A stretch of 64,000 nucleotides of DNA from positions 123,636,719-123,700,718 of the forward strand of contig NC_080420.1 of assembly GCF_029873635.1 (NCBI RefSeq), given 5' to 3'. Position 1 is the first letter of the stretch. Each line of letters starts with the position of its first letter. Origin of the DNA: Malania oleifera (taxonomy: Eukaryota > Streptophyta > Magnoliopsida > Santalales > Ximeniaceae). Positions 12,001 to 22,277 of the stretch are shown one piece after another. Below the pieces are notes generated by a model that saw nothing but the letters and a program-made list of their open reading frames with translations, was not told where the DNA came from and ran no database searches. The position numbers and the translations under genes were made by a program.

Positions 12001-13198
12001 TCAATGAAGTCTAATTCAGCTATTTGGAGCCGAGTGTATGTATCCTTCCCTGCAAACCCACTATATGTAGGTCTGTATCCTGTGTTATATAGTATACAAA
12101 TGTATCTATCATGAAAAACCCCCTGTAGAGATGAGATTCAAAGTACAATAATACAAATCAAAAAACAATGAGACAGATTTATGCAGTTTGACCAATAGCT
12201 TATGCCCACAGTTCAATCCAGTGATTTCAAGAGGTCCATACTCCAAGCCTAGCAGTCTATCATCCAATGCATCTTGAAACGAACAATTATTAAGACCTCT
12301 TTATATAGAAGGCCAAGAAAAACAGGTTGGTTGTGAAATACATTGGATTGGGTTTGGATGTGCGAATCAACCCATCCTACACTTAAAGGACTACAGGTGA
12401 GGGAATCTCATAAAAACTGTATCAGGTTAACTTTGGATCTGCTCATGGATCAGATCAGAGTGCAAGACAATTGTATCTTTTCTCATGGCCTTGATCAATG
12501 TTCCTTTTGGTATAAGTGCTATCTTGATGTGTGTTTCTTCATTCTCAGCAGAGTCAGCCTAGGATGCTCAAAATATGAACTCAAAATTTACAAAAAGGAT
12601 TAAAAAATAATAGTAAGTATTTTAATTGCTAAATACATTATTAAACTGGCTCGTTATCGAGTTTTTGTTTAATCTCAAAGAAAACATTCTATTAGAGTTT
12701 GTTCTTGGGAAATATTATTGACCTTTGAATTCTTTAATCCCATATTAGTAAGAAAAGTGCTCATGCATTCACTGTCATTCCTAACGTGGATGAATTACTT
12801 TCTGCTATCATTGATGAGGGTTTTTGTGGATGCTGAGCTGTTACCTTTTCATTATCTTTCAGCTTCCCAAAAACAAATGTTCTATGGCTTCAATACTTGG
12901 TGGATATATTGCTGTTGAAGAAATCATTTGTGAGTTTTTTTCCTCTTGACTTCAGAAAAACCATAAATTCTCTATTCACATGTTGATTGTTGTGCGCCTT
13001 GTAGTCATTTAAAAATTGTTTGCTTTCAAATAGTAACGCTCTAAAATATAATTTTTGATTGTGCTATGTTAGAGGCGAACTTCAAAAGACGAGAGAGATT
13101 TACGCTCTTTGAAGAAGCGCTTTAGTAATTATGGCTCAGCAAAAGAAGCAATTTTTGATCCTTTTTTTAGTGATTTATTCGTCGATCACACCCTGTGA
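1..13198 (+). CDS. HASPIN: HASPIN-like Ser/Thr protein kinase, 3' part of gene (5' end outside window)
   Basis: Exons read from splice sites and frame: 1-43 (codons from 2), 468-560, 654-715, 799-929, 1036-1106, 1194-1246, 12863-12929, 13073-13198 (TGA at 13196). The joined frame is open throughout. Seen: [13 protein letters not shown] (kinase hinge region), the catalytic loop [22 protein letters not shown] where DFG is replaced by DFT (haspins have DYT or similar), then [18 protein letters not shown] and the conserved end [16 protein letters not shown]. Haspin phosphorylates histone H3 Thr3 in mitosis and helps place the chromosomal passenger complex; in plants it also phosphorylates H3T11 (family knowledge). 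Introns 1-5 and 7 are small (83-424 bp), but intron 6 is 11,616 bp and full of copia elements, all antisense. The phase across the giant intron is kept (AG|C). No stop or frameshift is seen, so the gene looks functional. The N-terminal half lies upstream of the window. Confidence 0.93.
2360..2783 (-). pseudogene. Ty1/copia reverse transcriptase remnant
   Basis: On the minus strand the translation, with frame changes and stops, shows [17 protein letters not shown] (copia LYGLKQAPRAW motif), then a stretch resembling the catalytic-loop region, then SQSKYAQ and [11 protein letters not shown] (copia SKYAQDIL....A.M block). Only the second half of RT remains. The reading breaks at 2783/2784, just before TGTTAACACCC, which may be the start of another inserted repeat. 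It is older and more decayed than the two larger copia pieces in the same intron. Confidence 0.7.
2974..3492 (-). repeat. 3' LTR of the copia element
   Basis: 519 bp, matching 8965-9438 over most of its length. Read on the minus strand it starts TGTTGTGATATG and ends in CA. A TATA-like stretch (TTTATATATA) is near 3203-3213. Between the LTR start and this TATA lies a cluster of CCGTCGACGGT-like palindromes (about 3290-3400). The R/U5 part carries the block 'gtggttcggcaatgcctac' common in copia LTRs. Flanked on the outer side by CATTC. Confidence 0.92.
3592..6570 (-). pseudogene. copia reverse transcriptase and RNase H, split by an insertion
   Basis: RT is open over 5652-6479: [55 protein letters not shown] and the catalytic YVDDM box. 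Beyond it the frame continues through [14 protein letters not shown] to VGFVGANNG, then meets the inserted segment (about 4004-5419). The rest of RNase H resumes at [14 protein letters not shown] and ends in [24 protein letters not shown] and the C-terminal [10 protein letters not shown] tail, with a stop at 3592-3594. Stops interrupt both halves. Confidence 0.88.
4004..5419. mobile_element. Unclassified 1.4-kb insertion inside copia RNase H
   Basis: The RNase H reading frame is broken at about 4003 and resumes at about 5425. GTAGG occurs on both edges (3999-4003 and 5420-5424), and removing the segment plus one GTAGG restores the frame from DRD to YVFTL, so an insertion with a 5-bp duplication fits. 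The ends are not TG...CA. The interior has no credible coding region. It shows two similar blocks around 'agctagtatggggggacaaag' and 'agctagcatggggggacaaag' (about 4849 and 4883). It could be a diverged solo LTR or a non-autonomous DNA element; the exact edges are inferred. Confidence 0.5.
6790..8060 (-). pseudogene. copia protease-like and integrase region
   Basis: Minus-strand reading gives a protease-type region ([15 protein letters not shown] followed by [19 protein letters not shown]), then the GAG-pre-integrase segment ([18 protein letters not shown]), the integrase core ([18 protein letters not shown]), the late core motif ([22 protein letters not shown]) near 7165-7235, and the C-terminal block ([18 protein letters not shown]). 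The protease active-site motif reads DSAC instead of DSGA/DTGA. Several stops and frame shifts are present. Confidence 0.82.
8105..8940 (-). pseudogene. copia gag (UBN2/retrotran gag) with CCHC zinc knuckle
   Basis: Starts at the ATG complementary to 8938-8940 ([17 protein letters not shown] then [13 protein letters not shown], the normal copia gag opening) about 24 bases inside the LTR. A stop follows after LLVQ. Later blocks are [14 protein letters not shown] and [20 protein letters not shown] (UBN2 domain). The knuckle [14 protein letters not shown] (CX2CX4HX4C) is at 8204-8245. Internal stops and at least one frame change make it non-functional. Confidence 0.85.
8950..8961 (-). other. Primer binding site (initiator Met-tRNA)
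   Basis: The minus strand reads TGGTATAAGAGC directly inside the 5' LTR. The usual plant copia site is TGGTATCAGAGC, so one base differs. It fixes the element's orientation. Confidence 0.85.
8965..9438 (-). repeat. 5' LTR of the copia element
   Basis: 474 bp copy of the other LTR. It is shorter because part of the palindrome-rich U3 is missing: one CCGTCGACGGT unit block seen in the 3' LTR is absent or mutated here. Outer flank is CATTC; the inner side is two bases from the primer binding site. Confidence 0.9.
9711..9940 (-). repeat. 3' LTR of truncated copia element (far edge uncertain)
   Basis: Begins on the minus strand with TGTTAGTCAG right after the polypurine tract. A TATA-like GCTATATAATAC is near 9762-9773. 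It contains a short tandem repetition (AATTACAATCAGCCTATTAA) at about 9838-9890. The end at 9711 is a guess, because there is no second LTR to compare. Confidence 0.6.
10233..11690 (-). pseudogene. copia RT/RNase H of the truncated element
   Basis: Minus strand, in several frames: linker [18 protein letters not shown] start ([54 protein letters not shown]), [18 protein letters not shown] across 11090-11150, LRRSLYGLK, the catalytic box HVDDIVLIG (normally YVDD), [17 protein letters not shown], then RNase H with [14 protein letters not shown] and [20 protein letters not shown]. Stops separate the pieces. From its motifs it belongs to a different copia family from the element at 2974-9438. Confidence 0.85.
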
Positions 13199-14968
13199 AC
13201 AAGTGAAGGAAAGGAAAAGATGGCTACCATTTGAAAGATCTTTTTTGCTTTGTACATGAAGCTTTAGAAATGAACTCATCTTTATTCATTATTGACCTAA
13301 TTAGAGACTGAGGAACCTTTCTGTGGATTTTATGGAACCGAATTAGTGAATTCCATTTTGACTAGAGATGGGTTTAGCTCCATGGGGAAATGGTTGAAAT
13401 TATCTTGTATAGAGAGATAGCTTTTGCATACTGAGGATATGAAGCGTCTTGAAGTCTTTTTTGTAGATTACCATTATTGTGTTGTTCAATAGGATGAGTT
13501 CAGTGCAGGCATGAGTTTTTAGTTTTCCAGTTATTTGGAGAATATTTGTGAATCAGATGCCCAAAAATGTTGATGTGGTTACAACTTGTTTGTATGCATT
13601 TGGCAAAATTGCATTATTCTTGTGAACTCATTGGCCATCTTCATAGTGCATTTTATTCCCTAAATCCTTTCGTACTTAGTACACTGTAATTTTCATTTTA
13701 AATCACGGTGCATTTAACAAGTCAAGTTGAATGACAACTCGACTCTGCCCAAATTTTAAGCTTGAAATTCAACTCAAACATGGTTGATGTTAAAATAGTT
13801 GAACTTGTTTGAGGTCTTAAAATGGTCCTTGATTAAACTCAACCTAGTAAAATTGTGCTAAATACATGTATATAAACTATATAGAGTATATATGATCTTA
13901 AATCTATATATAGAATATATTGTCAGACTATTCGAGCAATTTGAACTTAAGCTTGAACTTGAATTGATTCAAGTTTGAGTTGGATTATTAAGTGAGTTCG
14001 AACGAGTTACACCCTTTTAATAGAACACATTTTGCGTTGTGTCCAACTAAAACATGTGAGAGTATTGAAAGATTATCAAATATCAGCATGATTACTTTAT
14101 ATCCTCTTACTAGATAATCTGCATGTGTCACAAAAGCTCTGGACTGGCACATCATTGTGATGCCACTTTCCCCTTTCTCTGAATCCCTAATTGTGTGTTA
14201 GAAAAAAAAAGAGCTTAATGACAGATGCAGGAACAGAAAGATTCTTGCAGACAAATCCCTAGATTCTTGAAGAAAAGAAATTGATTCTCACATGTCAGCC
14301 AATGCAACTTTAATTTATAAAGTACCAAACAAAACCATACAGCACAACAAAGGGTGAAATGTGCCCACATCAATGTTCCCTTTTCTATCCCTTGTTTTTC
14401 AGAGTCATGCATGGACTCCCTTTTGGGTTATTATTATTATGGTATTTTAAACCCTTTCTACATTCAATTAGTTCATTTAGAAAGTGGGTCCATTTCTCGA
14501 TTTTATTTTATTTTATTGGTTTGATATTGACTTTTGTACGCAAAAATAAAAGGGAAGAAAATGGAATTAGTATTTACATTTTTATATATTTGCCATCTAA
14601 ATTTTGGTTCCATTCCTCTCTCAACCTATTCTATTATGGTCCCAAACAATTGCCTTAATTTAATTTTGAAATAGGCAAGCAAAGCTAAGGATTAGAAGTC
14701 AAACAAGTATGTGAAAGAGGGAAAAAAATTAAGTTCTTCCAAAGGACTAATGTGATCTTTCGATTAGACCTCCCTACTAGATCAAATTGCTCCAAACAAT
14801 AAATTTTATGCGAGTCTCATGTACAACCTAACAAAACCTAAAACCTACTATTTGGAGTAGTTTTAGTGGATAAAGAAACCTGACAAAATGATCATGCCTG
14901 TCATCGGGAGGGCTTAATTTTTTCTTATGGAGGAGACTTTTGTAAATGAGCAATCCTCTACCTTCATA

Positions 14969-14970
<2 letters not shown>
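13199..14970. other. HASPIN 3' flank and intergenic DNA
   Basis: No coding region is supported. The first few hundred bases probably hold the HASPIN 3' UTR. The remainder is AT-rich single-copy-looking sequence with no recognisable repeat. Confidence 0.5.

Positions 14971-15049
<79 letters not shown>
14971..15049. repeat. (CT)n microsatellite
   Basis: Uninterrupted CT dinucleotides for about 79 bp. The open frame of leucine-serine through it is an artefact of the repeat. Confidence 0.97.
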
Positions 15050-15051
<2 letters not shown>

Positions 15052-15215
15052 TACAATCTTAAATTTACTTTTTCTTTGTCGATTGGAAGCTCATATTTGG
15101 GCTTGGACTGCACAATGGAAAGTAACCAATCTCCCATTTCATATCCTTTTCCACCCCTCTAAGGATTCGAGTTCGAGATCTTAAACAAAAATATCTTAAA
15201 CTTTTACTATTAGGA

Positions 15216-17617
15216 TGTGACGCCTTGTTTTTCATACCATTTTTTTTCTATCTCCAGTAAATAATAATTATTAATTACACATCAGCCACTTCGCAAACTG
15301 TGATACCATTTAAACATAACCCGACCCGAAATGGGTACCGGGTAAACGGTAAATCTCATTTACATAAACCTAACTACGGAAGTCAATATATATAAACCAT
15401 TCATAATACAAATAACCAGAGTTCTAACCATCTATATATATATATACACACACACACACATCCAACACATCCCCAAAAATCAACCAAAAACTCGAGGGGA
15501 AACATATATCCATAGCTCAAAATACTCACGCTATCTATCAAGGTACCAGCTTACCTCTATCTTAGAGCTCTATCTCCTGGTTTGTCATGGTTCCCTGAAA
15601 CATTTAGATATATGGGTGAGACACATCCCGGTAAGACGGAATAAATTATTTACAGTGTGTGGCAATATAAGTTTCGTTATATCATAATATACCCATTTCA
15701 ATGATAATACTATCTGAGAAAAATATACCAATTATACTCATAACCATATAAATATAAAACATAAGATTTTAAAAGCTTTAATTCCATTTTTCAAACTCAT
15801 TTACATGCAATCCATATTTATCAGCGAAAGTTTCTGAGGATAGGGGAGATTACACGCCCATACATGTAGGTTCCCTCTGCTCTGATATCGTTTGTAACCT
15901 TACCCGAATAGTTCGAGTGCGGCTACAACTGATAATTATTAGGGCATTCACCTTATTCAGTAAGCCCTCAAGTGAAGAGTTTTACTTCGTCCTAATTATT
16001 TATGTTATTAAACTCATGCTCTTTCATTTATCATTCACATTTCACATCTAGTTCATAAGTGTCCTCGGTAACCAATCCATGTGTCGTTTGTAACTCATGG
16101 CTGTCCTGAGGATATTCTCCATGCCATGCTTCCCCCCATGGTCAAGGTTGTGTGACCCAAAGGTTGGATCTAAACCACGGTTAGCCGACTCGGTTAGATC
16201 AAAATAAGAACTCTACCTGTCCGTCTATAGTACGATTGACCTATCACAGTCTGGTCCAAACCTAGGGGCAGTCAACATCTCTCGGAAACCCCAATCGATT
16301 GTCACGCCACACTCTTCACAAGACCGTGTGGTTGCACTAACACCTCACTAACAATGGTACCATGCTCTATATCAACAATCGTCCATCAAGTTACTCATTT
16401 CCACATTTCATCATTCACATTTCGTATTCATGTTTCAATATTCACATTGCAGTATTCTCATTGCAATATTCACATTTCGGTATTCACAATTCCAGTATTC
16501 ACATTTCAACATTCACATTGCAATATTCACATTGCAATATTCACATTACAATATCCACATTTTCATATTCACATTTCAACATTCTCATTGTAGTATTTAC
16601 TTTACAATATTCACATTTTCATATTCACATTCTAGTATTCACATCTAATCTCAAAATTGTTTTCAATATTTTCATCATTTTTTGTTTCTTTCTCATCTTT
16701 TCAATACCCATTTCATTCTCATAATAGTATATATATCTCATTTCGCGAATTTCCACATTTCTCAATAAAACATATCATATTCTCATATTTCCCCATTTAT
16801 CATAGAAAACATTTCTATAATCATATTTCATATTCCAAAACATCACAATTCAGTATTACTCATATGCCACACAATTTTATCTAATATTTGTATCATAAAA
16901 ATTTCAGGCAAAATATCATATTCTCATTTTCACGTATTAATTCAACCAGAAATTCTCAAAATGATTGTTATAATTTATTCCCCTTACCTGACTTACTGAG
17001 AGACCCGTTAAAAGCTAAAATTCTATGCCCTCGGCATCTGAAACTCAAAACCCTAAAAATCACATTTTTCCTAGATAAGTCAACTCATCTCCTAGAATAA
17101 TTCTCATTTAACACTTCCAAATAAATACTTAAACCCTAAAATACCTTACTTACCCTGATTTTGGAGTGGTGCCCAAGAACTCCAAATCAACAATCCGCTC
17201 TGGTTAAGTTGTAGAGAATCTCCTCACGAACCCCGTTGTGACTTTTGATCTTCAGAACAGGCTTTAACAGAGCGAAAATCGAAGAGAGAGTGAGTGAAAA
17301 CCGCAGGGTAGAGAGAGAGAACGAGAGGAGAGAGAAAATTCACGCTGAAAATGACGATTTCCCTATTTATAGGTCAGGCTTCGTCAACGAGTTAAAGTGA
17401 TTCATCGACGAGCCCACGAAGGCACTTCGTCGACGAACCTAAAATTCTCTTAATTTTCCTAACTCTAGCTATCTTCTCGTTGACGAGACATGTGTACTTC
17501 GTCGATAAAGACTCTGGGTTCGTCGACGAATCCTTACTGATCCCCCTCTTTCCTTTTCCTTTCCTTTCATTTCTTTTCTTTATTACTTTCATTAATTAAA
17601 TTTTTCGGGTCTCTACA
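15216..17617 (-). mobile_element. Solo gypsy LTR (U5 type I, palindromic U3)
   Basis: 2,402 bp with TGTGACGCC at one end and TCTCTACA at the other; flanks TAGGA (15211-15215) and TAAGA (17618-17622) form a target duplication with one mismatch. Sense is minus: U3 with CGTCGACGA palindromes (about 17385-17535), TATA box CTATAAATAG (17363-17372), a splice donor GTAAGT (17148-17153), a 50-nt candidate exon (16988-17037) between CAG and GTAAGG, a TATTCACATT-type minisatellite (about 16430-16650), the CTTACCGGGATGTGTCTCACCC block (15612-15637) and a TTTCAG acceptor (15595-15600). No internal coding sequence, so a solo LTR left by LTR-LTR recombination is the simplest reading. Confidence 0.82.
16430..16650. 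repeat. Minisatellite inside solo LTR, unit about 15 bp
   Basis: About fourteen variant copies of TATTCACATTGCAA. The open frames through it on the plus strand (repeating H-I-F-T/Q-Y-S-H) are repeat artefacts. Confidence 0.85.
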
Positions 17618-20018
17618 TAAGATGTTTCACAAGAGACGAATTCTTAAAGGTGTGTTTGGATCAAGGATTTTATTTGGGGAAAGAAAAGGAAAGGAAAAAC
17701 TAAATATCAATTATGTGTAGAGTCAAATTTTTGTTCATAAATTTGATATATATATATATATTTTTTTCCTCACTTTCCTTAACAACCAAACATAAAAATG
17801 TAAATCCCTTCATATTTTTCTTTCCTTTTTCAAATATTTTCTAAGTTTGACCTAATTTTTTACTATTTGAGCAGCCATGCGTGAAGGCATAGTTTGCCAA
17901 AGATGCTTTAGATTATCCTACATGGGTTTGGTCTCACTTTTGTGTATTATAAGATAAGATATGCAGTGCAGAAATTGAACTTTGGTAGTGATGAATTGAT
18001 AATGTAAGAAAAAAGGCTAAAAATTAAAGTAGTGCCAAACGTCGCCTTCTTTTGGACTTTGGCAGTTCCCCTTTTTTCCTTTTTCCATACTATGGTACTA
18101 CTCAATTTGCAACTGAGCATGGAATTAGCACATAAATTTCTAAACCAGTTTTTTGTAAGTTTAGTAGTTTTTATTGTATTCTTCTCTAAATTCACACAAA
18201 TCTATACTCTAGACTCATAGGCTCCATTTGGATCAAGAATTTTACTTGAGGAAAGAAAAGAAAAATAAAAAAAAAATTATTTTCCCTTATATTTTCCTCG
18301 TTTGTCTTAAAATGACTAAAAATTAGAAAAAATTAATCGCTAATGATGTGTAAAATTAAAATTTTGTTCATAAAGTTGGTATAATTTATTTTTACTTATT
18401 TCTTCTTATTTTTCTTCATAATCAAACATGCAAATATAGATTAGTTGATATATTCCTTTCCTTTGCATAATATTTGTTAGGTTCCAAACGAGGTCTTAAT
18501 TTCAAGTTCAAACTCCAAGCTCCCAAACAAGCGGTTAACTCATTTGGAATCTTCGGACCTTGGATTTTGGGATTTAGGTGGATTTGGACAAATTTAAATA
18601 CAATTTTATTTTTCATCTTATCCAAATTCAATAACTCCAAATTCAAAGTCTCTCTAAAAAAATTCAAAACCCTATATAAATACATGGTTATATATTGGTG
18701 AAAATTAAAGAAGCATGCATGCTAGCTTTGCTTTGCAATAAATAAATAATTTACTTGGGTCTATTTTACTTAGGTTAAAAAGGTAAAAAAATAACTAACA
18801 GAGAGAGAGAGAGAGAGAGTCAATTATGGAAGAATGAGCTTGTGAAATCAGTGGAAGATGTATGATTCAGGGCTGCCTCAGTTCAACTTATTGCATTATA
18901 GTGTGGGGATAATGCTTTGTACCGACAGCCATGTTTGAATGTGTTGACTGTTTTTTGACAAGCCCTAGACAGTAATTATCAGAATTACATAATTAGGGCT
19001 TTAAAATTTGATTCAATTGTTATCACCCTAAAATACAAATTAGGGTTGTTTGAAAGTTAGGGTAAAAATAATTTAAAAGATTCTTGGTATGATTTTATTA
19101 ACACACTTGTATCTCTTAACCAAATTTGATGGTACAAAATTACATTGTAGTTAAAAAATGAAATGTCAAAATTAAAAAAAAATTACTTGATATTTTCACT
19201 TTATGAACTAACTGTTAATAAAAAGATGAGTGCGTGTGAGAGAAAGAGAGAGATATAATTTAAAATTTAAAATTCTGACCCTGAGGCTTAGGGGTGGGTA
19301 TGGTTCTGTTAATTGAATCAAAGTTTCGGTTTGCTAGAAAATGCAAATCGAAATCGAACCACTTAAATGGTTAATCGAAATTTGATTAACCAGTTTTAAG
19401 GGTAATATCCATTGGATAACCGAACGAAACCATCTCTCTCTCTCTCTCTCCCTCTCTCTCCCTCTCATATTATATATATTATCCCATATACGCTAAAAAC
19501 AATAGGGGGCATGTGGGTTTGGACAAGCATATGCACTGCATGTGTCCAACCACTTGCCGAGTCATGCATGCTGCTTTATATTTTGAGCTTGTTTCTTTGG
19601 AAAAGCAAAAGAAGCAGAAAAGCATATTGGGCTGATTCTCTCCACTGTTGTTGATCTTTTCTTTTTCTTTCTTATTTTTTGGTTTAGTATATGTGATTCT
19701 TTCTTCACACCGTTGAGTGCTGAGTGATGGTAAGGACAACACATTCCCATCCTCATCCTTCATGACAAAGTAACCTTCACCTTTGTCAACAAACTGATCA
19801 TCTCCACATTTCTTTTCTCATCCAAAAAAAAAAAAAAGAAAAAAGAAAACTCTTTTCTTCTCCAAATCTCCCCCTTTTATTTTCGACACCCCCTCTCTTT
19901 CGATCTCTAACGGTTAAGTCCAATTCTCTGTGCACTGTGCTTTAAACACAGCTAGCCATTGTGCAGAACAAGTCGAAAGTCTTGCTGGGCTGCTTTCCTC
20001 GAACTCAGACAACTCCTG
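17618..20018. other. Intergenic region upstream of the X8 gene
   Basis: No gene. It contains two related AT-rich segments starting GTTTGGATCAAGG (17654) and ATTTGGATCAAGA (18226), both followed by GGGGAAAGAAAAG-like sequence, probably copies of one non-autonomous element. It also holds a MITE-like inverted repeat (18559-18648), a GA microsatellite (18801-18819), a CT-rich stretch (19433-19467), and a pyrimidine-rich stretch before 20019 that probably holds the promoter and 5' UTR of the next gene. Confidence 0.55.
18559..18648. mobile_element. MITE-like inverted repeat, copy 1
   Basis: Arms CTTGGATTT and CTCCAAATTCAAAG fold on each other, with ATTTAAATACAATTTT between. The same core, in opposite orientation and about as diverged as old MITEs, occurs at 22699-22788. 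No target duplication was established. Confidence 0.5.
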
Positions 20019-22277
20019 ATGAACAGTATAATGGCCATGGGAGCTTCCAAGTGCCTCTTCTTATTTCTTCTGTCTGTTCTCACTCTCTGCTCTTCTGGTT
20101 AGCCACCTGCCTGCCCTTTCTTTCTTCTTTCTTTTGTGTTAATTGTATTATTTCTAGTTGCCACATTGGTAAGTCAGCACATAGGTTGTGTGTTCATTCT
20201 TGGCATTTAAAATTTGAGCATGTATTAGAACTTGAGCACTCTCTTTGATCATTTTTCTTTTTCTTCTTTACAGGAACTCTGGTGGGTTTCTCTTATGATG
20301 CCAGGAGGAACTCTGCAGCTTCACCGCTTAAAGCAGTATCATTTCTGAAACAAAACAAGGTCTCACCATCTCAGATCAGGGTTTTTGTTGCAGACCACAG
20401 CGTTCTAAACAGTCTGTCTGAGACGGGCGTATCGGTCGATCTGTTCTTAAATGAAACCCAAGTTGGCAATCTGGAAAAATTCAATACTTCTGCAGTTTCA
20501 TGGCTCAAAACCCAACTCACAACCCTTCTTCCACATGTAAACATCAAAACCATCATAGCAGGCGGCGGCAGGAGTGGTGTTTTAGATGAAAACAGCCTTT
20601 CCATGCTTCCATCCACCTTGAAATCAATCCACTCACTTCTCAGTAGTTTTCATCTTGATGGCAAAGTTAAAGTCTCAGCTGCATTCCCACTTTCGTTCTT
20701 AGAGAGATCGGACATAAAACACCACAGAAATATGCAAAAGGTATTTCGCTTTCTCAAGAAAACTAGGTCTTATGTCATTGTAGAAGCCAGTATCAGTGGG
20801 GAATTAAGTATGGGAGATCAATTCATCCGGTCAGTTATCGAAAGAGCCACGCTAGCCTCTTCTGTTCTTTCTTCCAATGATGTTGTTCCAATGGTTTTGA
20901 CAATTAAGAACTCTGCTCTTCCCAGTGCCATAGAAGTTGCTGGGTACTCTGATAAGGTCTTCAGATCCCTCAAGAACAACAGCCAAATTTTACACAAGGT
21001 AAATGGGTTATATGCAGAAGTGTCTCCTGTGGAAGAATTTGAGCAGAAAGAACTCAAAAGAGAAGAGGAACAGATGTTCCACTTTTCCCACAGAGAACTC
21101 ATTACCCAATTTAATTACAAAACAACCTTGCACAGTGTAATTGATCCACCAACAACAACCTTCCCCACAAATCCTTCAACGGCAGCAGTCACTATCCCTC
21201 CTATTGTCACCGTTCCCTCTTCCAACCCAAACACCATGACACCAGCCAATCCTGCTTCTGCCATTCCGTCCGGAAATCCGGTGAATTCACCGATTCCAGT
21301 CACAGTTCCGGGAGCACAACCCATTACTAACCCAGTAACAACTTATCCGGCACCGCCGGGACCCGTAACACCACCGGCGATGCAGCCTCCTCCGGCGACC
21401 ATGAGCTCTCCTGCAGTTCCAGGACAAACTTGGTGTGTGGCCAAGAGTGGAGTCCAGCAGGGTGCACTCCAAGCAGCGCTTGATTATGCTTGTGGATTTG
21501 GTGGAGCAGACTGTTCCCAAATCCAGCAGGGTGGGAGCTGTTACAATCCAAATACTCTTCAAAACCATGCTTCATATGCATTTAACAGTTACTATCAGAA
21601 GACACCAGTTGTGTCCAGCTGTGACTTTGGTGGAGTAGCCGCAACAGTTAATGCCAATCCAAGTAAGAGCAGCATTTTTTGCTCTGCAGATCAACTTTGT
21701 TTCAAATAATTGGGTAGCAGTATGTACTACTTGCTTCCGAAAATTAAACCATTAATTTCACAGACCATTTATAATTTTTAACAGGCACTGGCTCTTGCAT
21801 TTACACAACATCATCATCAACAACATCACCACCAGCAACACCATCATCATCAACATCACCACCAGCAACACCATCATCATCATCACCATCACCACCATCA
21901 TTATCATTGTCACCACCTCTGGTGCCACCATCGTCATCGTTGCCAACAACACCACCGCCATCACTGGGAACTCCAGCATCAGGGTAAAATATTCTGTTCT
22001 TGCGACTCTGGAATCTTTTAGGCACTATTATATAAATAATTCCTAGTTAGGGAAAAGTAATTCTCATACAGTACTTTTTTTCCCCACCATATGCAGCTCT
22101 GTTTCTCCTCCTACAGTGCTGAACACAAGCAACCCTGCTTCCGGCACAGGTTTTGGGCTTGACAGCCCTCCTCCTGCTAGCAACTTTTCATCCATGGCAG
22201 CCGGTAAGAGACCCTTCGTCAGCTGCATCACTCTGGTAGCATCCTTCATCATAGGAAAATTTATTTTGGACCTCTAG
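20019..22277 (+). CDS. Secreted, probably GPI-anchored protein with degenerate GH17 and X8 (CBM43) domains
   Basis: Exons 20019-20097, 20274-21662, 21785-21983, 22097-22277 (TAG); 615 aa. Exon 1 gives a signal peptide ([20 protein letters not shown]; internal ATGs at 20031 and 20037 are alternatives). Residues about 27-300 resemble GH17 beta-1,3-glucanases ([34 protein letters not shown]), but the VGNE acid motif reads IIAGGG and the ETGWP nucleophile motif is absent, so catalysis is unlikely. A Pro/Thr/Ser-rich linker follows (about 305-405). The X8 domain ([47 protein letters not shown]) carries the conserved cysteines and binds callose in known relatives. Then come a Ser/Pro-rich stretch and a hydrophobic tail ([14 protein letters not shown]), as in GPI-anchored proteins. 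Reading through intron 2 would stop at 21709, before the last X8 cysteine. Likely orthologue of At1g09460, from memory and synteny. Confidence 0.85.

Larger units (their letters stand above)
1247..12862 (+). other. Giant HASPIN intron 6
   Basis: The donor GGAAG|GTATAA follows exon 6 and the acceptor TTTCAG ends at 12862, after a pyrimidine-rich tract. Of its 11.6 kb, about 8.9 kb is recognisable copia sequence. The remainder, 1247-2360, 2784-2968, 9444-9705 and 11691-12862, shows no gene. A short direct duplication (AACCACCTAGAAAATACAT) occurs at about 2097 and 2154, and a 17-bp tandem repeat at about 1717-1751. The pieces 2784-2968 and 9444-9705 join through the CATTC target site and were contiguous before the large copia element arrived. 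Confidence 0.85.

Noticed and set aside
14927-15184. Open frame through the (CT)n array
   Set aside because: Leucine-serine repeat produced by the microsatellite; no family similarity.
16354-16724. Overlapping plus-strand frames rich in H, I, F
   Set aside because: Minisatellite inside a solo LTR.
20282-21709. A single long open frame ending at 21709 as the complete X8 protein
   Set aside because: The donor at 21663 and the acceptor before 21785 restore the normal X8 end (GSCIY), a Ser/Pro linker and a hydrophobic tail; the stop lies in the intron.
21758-22046. Frames rich in D/V/M or T/I around 21.8-22.0 kb
   Set aside because: Shadows of the Ser/Pro-coding (TCA/CCA/ACA) repeat of X8 exon 3.
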